This document shows positions 33,054-36,850 of a stretch of DNA of 36,850 bases, piece by piece. The stretch lies in assembly GCA_031280635.1 (NCBI GenBank), contig JAITGK010000034.1, positions 1 through 36,850 of the forward strand, read 5' to 3'. Within the stretch, counting starts at the first letter, position 1; each line of letters starts with the position of its first letter. The notes beneath the pieces are model-generated. The model made no database searches. It saw nothing but the letters and a program-made list of their open reading frames with translations, and was not told where the DNA came from. The stretch comes from Synergistaceae bacterium. Its GTDB lineage: Bacteria; Synergistota; Synergistia; Synergistales; Aminobacteriaceae. The position numbers and the translations under genes are program-made.

Positions 33054-34550
33054 ATGCTGAACAACCTGTTGCTGGGACTTACCAACGTGCTCATGCCGTC
33101 GAACCTGTTTTTCGTGATGTTGGGAACGGCTCTGGGGCTCTTCGTGGGGGCCATGCCGGGTCTGTCGGCCACCATGGCCATAGCGCTACTGCTGCCCGTC
33201 ACGTTCAAGATGCGTCCGGAAACGGGCATCAGTATGCTCGCCGCCATTTACATGGGCGCCATGTATGGTGGCTCAATAGCGGCGGTGTTGATCAAAACTC
33301 CGGGTACCCCCGCCGCCGCGGCCACCGTCATGGACGGCTACCCTATGGCTCAAAGAGACGAAGCCGGGCGCGCTTTAGGCATTTCGCTGACCGCGTCTTT
33401 CGTGGGGGGCGTCATCAGCTCGGTCATCCTGTTGACCGCTGCCCCCATGCTCGGCTGGGTCGCCGTGATGTTCGGCCCCGTAGAGCTCTTTGGCGTGGCG
33501 GTGTTGGGCATGACCATCATCGGTTCCCTTTCGCAGGGATCGGTGATCAAGGGGCTTCTCTCTGGTTCGCTGGGACTCATTTTCTCGACGGTGGGGATGG
33601 ATTCCATAACTGGGATGCCGCGTTTTACCCTGGGCAACATCAACCTGTATTCCGGCATTCAGTACACCGTGGCCCTCATTGGCCTGTTCTCTATACCCCA
33701 GGCTATAAAATTGATAGAGACGGACTCCGTCAAGGGCAGTCGCTCGGCGAACAAGATAACGGACAGGATATTGAGGCCCTGGAGCGAGCTCAAAGAGCTG
33801 TTTCCCACGTTCATCAAATCTTCCTTCATTGGCGTGTTCACCGGCATCGTTCCCGGCGCCGGCGGCGACACGGCCTGCTGGTTCGCCTACAACGAGGCCA
33901 AGCGGCTCCACAACGACGACGACATGTTCGGCAAGGGCTCGCCCTACGGCATCGCGGCCCCGGAGGCGGCCAATAACGCCGTGGTGGGGGGCGCTCTTGT
34001 CCCCACCATCGCCCTGGGCATACCCGGCAGCTCCTCGACCGCCGTTCTTTTGGGCGGACTGATGATACACGGCATCATGCCGGGTCCCTCTCTCATGACG
34101 GAGTACGCCGGAGTCACCTACACGCTCCTGTGGGCTGTTCTGTTGAGCACCGTGATCATGTTCTTGGAGGGCCTGGCTTTCACCAAGGCGTGCATCATCG
34201 TCACCCGCGTGGAAAACAAGCTGCTCTCCGTGGCCATTGTGGTGCTCTGCGTCATCGGCTCCTTCGCCATCAACAACAGCATGTTTGACGTGGGCGTCAT
34301 GTTCGCCTTTGGCGTCCTCGGCTACTTTATGGAAAAGCTTTCCATGCCCGTAGCGCCCCTGGTGGTGGGGTTGATCCTTGGAAGAATGCTGGACGTAACC
34401 CTGCACCAGTCCCTTCTTATGAGTCAAGGATCGTGGATGATATTCGCGCGGAACCCCATATGCGTGGCGCTCCTGCTGCTGGCCGCCCTGTCGTTGGCGC
34501 AGTCTACGCCGACCTACGCCCGATGGCGCGCCGCCCGCAGGACAAAGTAA
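33054..34550 (+). CDS. TctA-type large transporter permease
   Basis: 498 aa from ATG 33054 behind AAGGG with a 7-nt spacer; ATG 33048 is an alternative that adds two residues. The frame is open further upstream, but that part overlaps tctB. About twelve membrane helices. Family signatures: LGLFVGAMPGLSATMAIALLLPVTF, YMGAMYGGSIAAVLIKTPGTPAAAATVMDGYPMAQRDEAGRALG, IGVFTGIVPGAGGDTACWFAYNEAKRL, and PEAANNAVVGGALVPTIALGIPGSSSTAVLLGGLMIHGI. It carries out sodium or proton coupled uptake of a carboxylate. It ends a UxaA-TctCBA transcript. Confidence 0.95.
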   Translation: MLNNLLLGLTNVLMPSNLFFVMLGTALGLFVGAMPGLSATMAIALLLPVTFKMRPETGISMLAAIYMGAMYGGSIAAVLIKTPGTPAAAATVMDGYPMAQRDEAGRALGISLTASFVGGVISSVILLTAAPMLGWVAVMFGPVELFGVAVLGMTIIGSLSQGSVIKGLLSGSLGLIFSTVGMDSITGMPRFTLGNINLYSGIQYTVALIGLFSIPQAIKLIETDSVKGSRSANKITDRILRPWSELKELFPTFIKSSFIGVFTGIVPGAGGDTACWFAYNEAKRLHNDDDMFGKGSPYGIAAPEAANNAVVGGALVPTIALGIPGSSSTAVLLGGLMIHGIMPGPSLMTEYAGVTYTLLWAVLLSTVIMFLEGLAFTKACIIVTRVENKLLSVAIVVLCVIGSFAINNSMFDVGVMFAFGVLGYFMEKLSMPVAPLVVGLILGRMLDVTLHQSLLMSQGSWMIFARNPICVALLLLAALSLAQSTPTYARWRAARRTK

Positions 34551-34725
34551 GGAGGACTTGTGAATGTCGGCAATAGACAGTCGACCCCATAACCCTTCCT
34601 AGGGTTGCCCCTACGATCTCGCCTTCGACAGCGAAAGAAACTTGAGTTTGAATCAATTAGCGCGGTAAAGTTGCTCATAAGGATAACGTAGAGTAGATTC
34701 CCTGGACTGGAAAGGAGGGTGTGTT

Positions 34726-35502
34726 ATGACCTATAGGGATATTGTGTGCGAAGTCAGAGATCACATCGCGTTTGTCACCATCAACCGGCCTAAGTCGCTC
34801 AACGCCTTGCTCATGAACACGAAAGAGGAACTGGAGCGCGCTGTGGACGCGACGACGAACGACGACGACGTTCGTGGACTCATCATCACCGGCGCGGGGA
34901 AGGCTTTTTGCGCGGGAACCGACATCTCCGAGATTCCTGGCGATATTGAAGGCGTTCAGAACATGTCAAGAAAGGCTCATAATCTTTTCAATAAGTTTGA
35001 CGAGATGGGAAAGCCGATACTTGCGGCGGTGAATGGCTACGCGCTTGGAGGCGGAATGGAATTGACGCTCGCCTGCGATCTCGTCATCGCCAGCTCTAGG
35101 GCGATCTTTGGGATGCCGGAGATCGATTTGGGCGTGCATTGCTGCTATGGCGGCACTCAGCGTTTGCCAAGAATTGTCGGCAAGGTGGTGGCCAATGAAC
35201 TGCTCTTCACCGGAAAGACCATCGACGCGTGGGAGGCGAAGGCCTTGGGTCTCGTCAACAGAGTAGTGGAGCACGCCGACCTGCTTTCAGAGGCGGAAAA
35301 ATTCATGAAAGAGCTGATCAACAAGGCTCCAGTGGCTTTGAAGCACAACAAATATCTGGTGAACAAAGGGCTGGACATGACGCTCGCGGACGCCTTGGAC
35401 TACGAGGAGAAAACGGCCGGCGTTGTTTTTGTGACGGAGGACGCAAAAGAAGGGCTTCGGGCTTTCCTCGAAAAGCGAAAGCCCCATTTCAAAGGGGAAT
35501 AG
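34726..35502 (+). CDS. enoyl-CoA hydratase/isomerase (crotonase) family protein
   Basis: 258 aa, the normal length. Oxyanion-hole motifs are present: ITGAGKAFCAGTDISEI and VNGYALGGGMELTLACDLVIAS. The two catalytic glutamates of hydratases appear to be kept: the E in GGGMELTL and the E in GMPEIDLGVHCCYGGTQRLPRIVG. The CC in the latter replaces the usual PGAG-type residues, and may tune substrate. AAGGAGGG precedes the ATG. It lies 175 nt after tctA, perhaps with its own weak promoter, and is convergent with the KdnB-like gene. The substrate is unknown; hydration of a CoA ester made from the imported acid is possible. Confidence 0.9.
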   Translation: MTYRDIVCEVRDHIAFVTINRPKSLNALLMNTKEELERAVDATTNDDDVRGLIITGAGKAFCAGTDISEIPGDIEGVQNMSRKAHNLFNKFDEMGKPILAAVNGYALGGGMELTLACDLVIASSRAIFGMPEIDLGVHCCYGGTQRLPRIVGKVVANELLFTGKTIDAWEAKALGLVNRVVEHADLLSEAEKFMKELINKAPVALKHNKYLVNKGLDMTLADALDYEEKTAGVVFVTEDAKEGLRAFLEKRKPHFKGE

Positions 35503-35541
35503 TCACTTCAGTCATCGACGGCGTGTTCAGCTCAAAAATCC

Positions 35542-36651
35542 TTACGCCGCGACGATCTTCTCGTAGATATTTCGCACAAACTCCCGTGTGACCGTCTTCT
35601 CCCAACCCTCGCCAAAATGGCTCTGCCAGAGCTTGTCCATGCCGAGGGCTGTTGTGGTCATTTTATCGACCTGGGAGGCGTCGATTCCGTAGTCCCGCGC
35701 CCGTGGCGTGGGAATTGCGTTGGTTTCAAGGTATTTCAAGGTTTCATCATACCCGCCGTCCGGGTACAGAGCCGCGAGGCCCAGCATGGAGATCGTCACC
35801 GCGACGCTGTGAGAAAGGGTGGGGCCAGAATTGCTTAGGCCGTAGGAAATGGCGTGACTAGCCCCCACCCGTCCCCCTGTGCTACTGCTACCTCCGAGGA
35901 TGGAGGCCCGCGCGGAGTCTATCGCCGCTTCCAGGTCGTAGCGGGACAGGTCACGGGAGAGCACGCGCCGACAGAGGATGAGACCATCCTCGGCGTCAAG
36001 AACCGCGTCCTTGACGCTGGTCTTGCTGCGCGTGATCTCGTAGTGGTGGTAGTAGCAATCCATCATCGTGTAGAACCGGTTGAACTTCCTGACTCCGTTG
36101 GACAACTGTGGGTCAATGACCGCTACCTTAGGTGCGACAAGAGGTGTGTTGATCCCCAGTTTTTTTTCCGGACCCCGCAACACCGCGATAGGCGTCAGCT
36201 CCGCGCCCGTGCCGTTTAGGGTCGGCGCGACCCATACGTCAACGCCTGGCGCCATGTCAAAGCCCCAGCCCTGATACTCCGCGGCGGTCTTAGAGTTTTT
36301 TAGACAGATACCCACGGCCTTTGCCAGATCCATGACACTCCCGCCCCCCACGCCCACAATTACGTCGGGATCCGGCGTCCTTTCTTGAATGGACTTCACC
36401 AGGGAATCCACATCACTGGTTCTGGGCTCTGAGGTCGTCGCGTCGAACAGGAAAAGGGCATCCCCGCTGCGCTCTAAAAGCAACTTGAACCTCGTCTGCC
36501 CTTTCAAGGCCGTATCCAGAATGAAAAAAGGCTGCTTTTTTTTCTCTCCCAGCAACCGAAGTAGGTCGCCCACGCCGTCCTTGGACAGCACTACCTCACT
36601 TGGCACGTCGATCCTCCACCATCGTGGGGAGTACACAAAATTATCCAGCAT
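35542..36651 (-). CDS. iron-containing alcohol dehydrogenase, KdnB-like
   Basis: 369 aa from ATG 36651 (AAGGAGGAG, 7-nt spacer); a TTG at 36675 would add eight residues. The dinucleotide loop is VIVGVGGGSVMDLAKAVG (about 97-112), and the metal ligands fit D198, H202, H266 and H281, in MDCYYHHYE, GASHAISYGL and LSHSVAVT. The blocks EYQGWGF, PTLNGTGAELTPIAVLRGPEKKLGIN, FYTMMDCYYH and LGMDKLWQSHFGEGWEKTVT follow, as I remember it, the Shewanella 8-amino-KDO enzyme KdnB (3-deoxy-octulosonate 8-oxidase). The partner aminotransferase KdnA is not in the window, so the reaction here may be different. Confidence 0.82.
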   Translation of the reverse strand: MLDNFVYSPRWWRIDVPSEVVLSKDGVGDLLRLLGEKKKQPFFILDTALKGQTRFKLLLERSGDALFLFDATTSEPRTSDVDSLVKSIQERTPDPDVIVGVGGGSVMDLAKAVGICLKNSKTAAEYQGWGFDMAPGVDVWVAPTLNGTGAELTPIAVLRGPEKKLGINTPLVAPKVAVIDPQLSNGVRKFNRFYTMMDCYYHHYEITRSKTSVKDAVLDAEDGLILCRRVLSRDLSRYDLEAAIDSARASILGGSSSTGGRVGASHAISYGLSNSGPTLSHSVAVTISMLGLAALYPDGGYDETLKYLETNAIPTPRARDYGIDASQVDKMTTTALGMDKLWQSHFGEGWEKTVTREFVRNIYEKIVAA

Positions 36652-36850
36652 TTTTACTCCTCCTTGAGAGTTCAAAGTTTTGTACTAAGAACTTGTCTAA
36701 AATCTTTTCAAAAGAAGAGAGACAAGAGCCAACTTAGAGTATCTATCATAACCATGCTATCTTGATAAAGTTTACTTTGAAATACTGCATTTATAAAAAT
36801 TGCTTTATAGCCTGAAGGCCCAAACAGGTGGGTTATGTTAGGAGCTCTTA

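Noticed and set aside
32975-34427. Long alternative frames on both strands over tctA (32975-33976 plus, 33375-34427 minus).
   Set aside because: TctA is unmistakable in the third frame with all family signatures, so these are shadows.
34591-34606. A 16-nt hairpin AACCCT-TCCT-AGGGTT after tctA as a terminator.
   Set aside because: The stem is only 6 bp and no T-run follows, so I did not list it as a terminator.
36652-36850. The right-edge region considered for a mobile element end or a partial gene.
   Set aside because: It is AT-rich, contains an AGAGCCAA-like fragment near 36726 and possible promoter boxes for the dehydrogenase, but no inverted ends or coding frame that I can support.
1-36850. 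tRNA, rRNA and intact insertion sequences.
   Set aside because: I found no T-loop or cloverleaf pattern outside genes, no rRNA text and no complete transposase gene by eye; a dedicated scan could still find a divergent tRNA.

Overview
The window looks like a chromosomal segment of an anaerobic, amino-acid or organic-acid fermenting bacterium, most likely a member of the Synergistota. This is inferred from the gene mix: formate-tetrahydrofolate ligase, a divergent ATP-type PEP carboxykinase, a short (198 aa) EF-Ts, a tripartite tricarboxylate (TTT) transporter, several iron-containing alcohol dehydrogenases, and a small HATPase of the kind seen in anaerobes. There is no rRNA, tRNA, CRISPR array, intact insertion sequence or prophage that I can see. 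The assignment was made without any search and is moderate in strength.

Layout. 1-605 is AT-rich and holds no convincing gene. 606-4169 (+) carries a secreted GLUG-repeat protein, an IclR regulator and an iron alcohol dehydrogenase. 4361-7261 (+) is the conserved rpsB-tsf-pyrH-frr block, with a terminator hairpin between tsf and pyrH, followed by an orphan cheR. 8474-16623 is a long run on the minus strand: a TPR protein, an HATPase, a prepilin-like protein, fhs, pckA, a 726-aa membrane-anchored protein and a YbjQ-family protein. 17029-18573 is a disturbed region with a methyltransferase, a gene remnant, a 14-copy heptanucleotide tandem repeat inside a small ORF, and dispersed repeats. 18574-22718 (+) is a DUF2339/DUF3999 membrane protein pair. 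22954-28687 (+) is a carbohydrate operon: a BtpA/SgcQ TIM-barrel protein, a ribose-type ABC transporter (ATPase, permease, binding protein) and an FGGY kinase. 28941-29665 holds a cold-shock protein and two small proteins. 30046-34550 (+) is an operon of a split UxaA/SuyAB-type lyase and a TctCBA transporter, followed by an enoyl-CoA hydratase-like gene and a convergent KdnB-like dehydrogenase.

The feature that stands out most is a roughly 90-bp dispersed repeat family. It has four full-length copies and several partial ones, on both strands. Its head is a GAGCC-N3-GGCTC hairpin followed by T's, its middle a GCAAA-GTT-TTTGC hairpin, and its tail ends CCGCTATA. Copies lie at gene edges and in places run into ORF ends. 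A second, GC-rich double-hairpin repeat lies on either side of pckA. Two overlapping perfect palindromes lie between cheR and ybjQ. The heptamer tract lies in a small ORF with a near-ideal promoter and Shine-Dalgarno, so copy-number change would switch its reading frame.

Functionally, the ABC/kinase operon probably imports and phosphorylates an unknown sugar-like compound. The UxaA/TTT operon probably imports a carboxylate and cleaves it by dehydration or by sulfite elimination. Both substrates are unknown.
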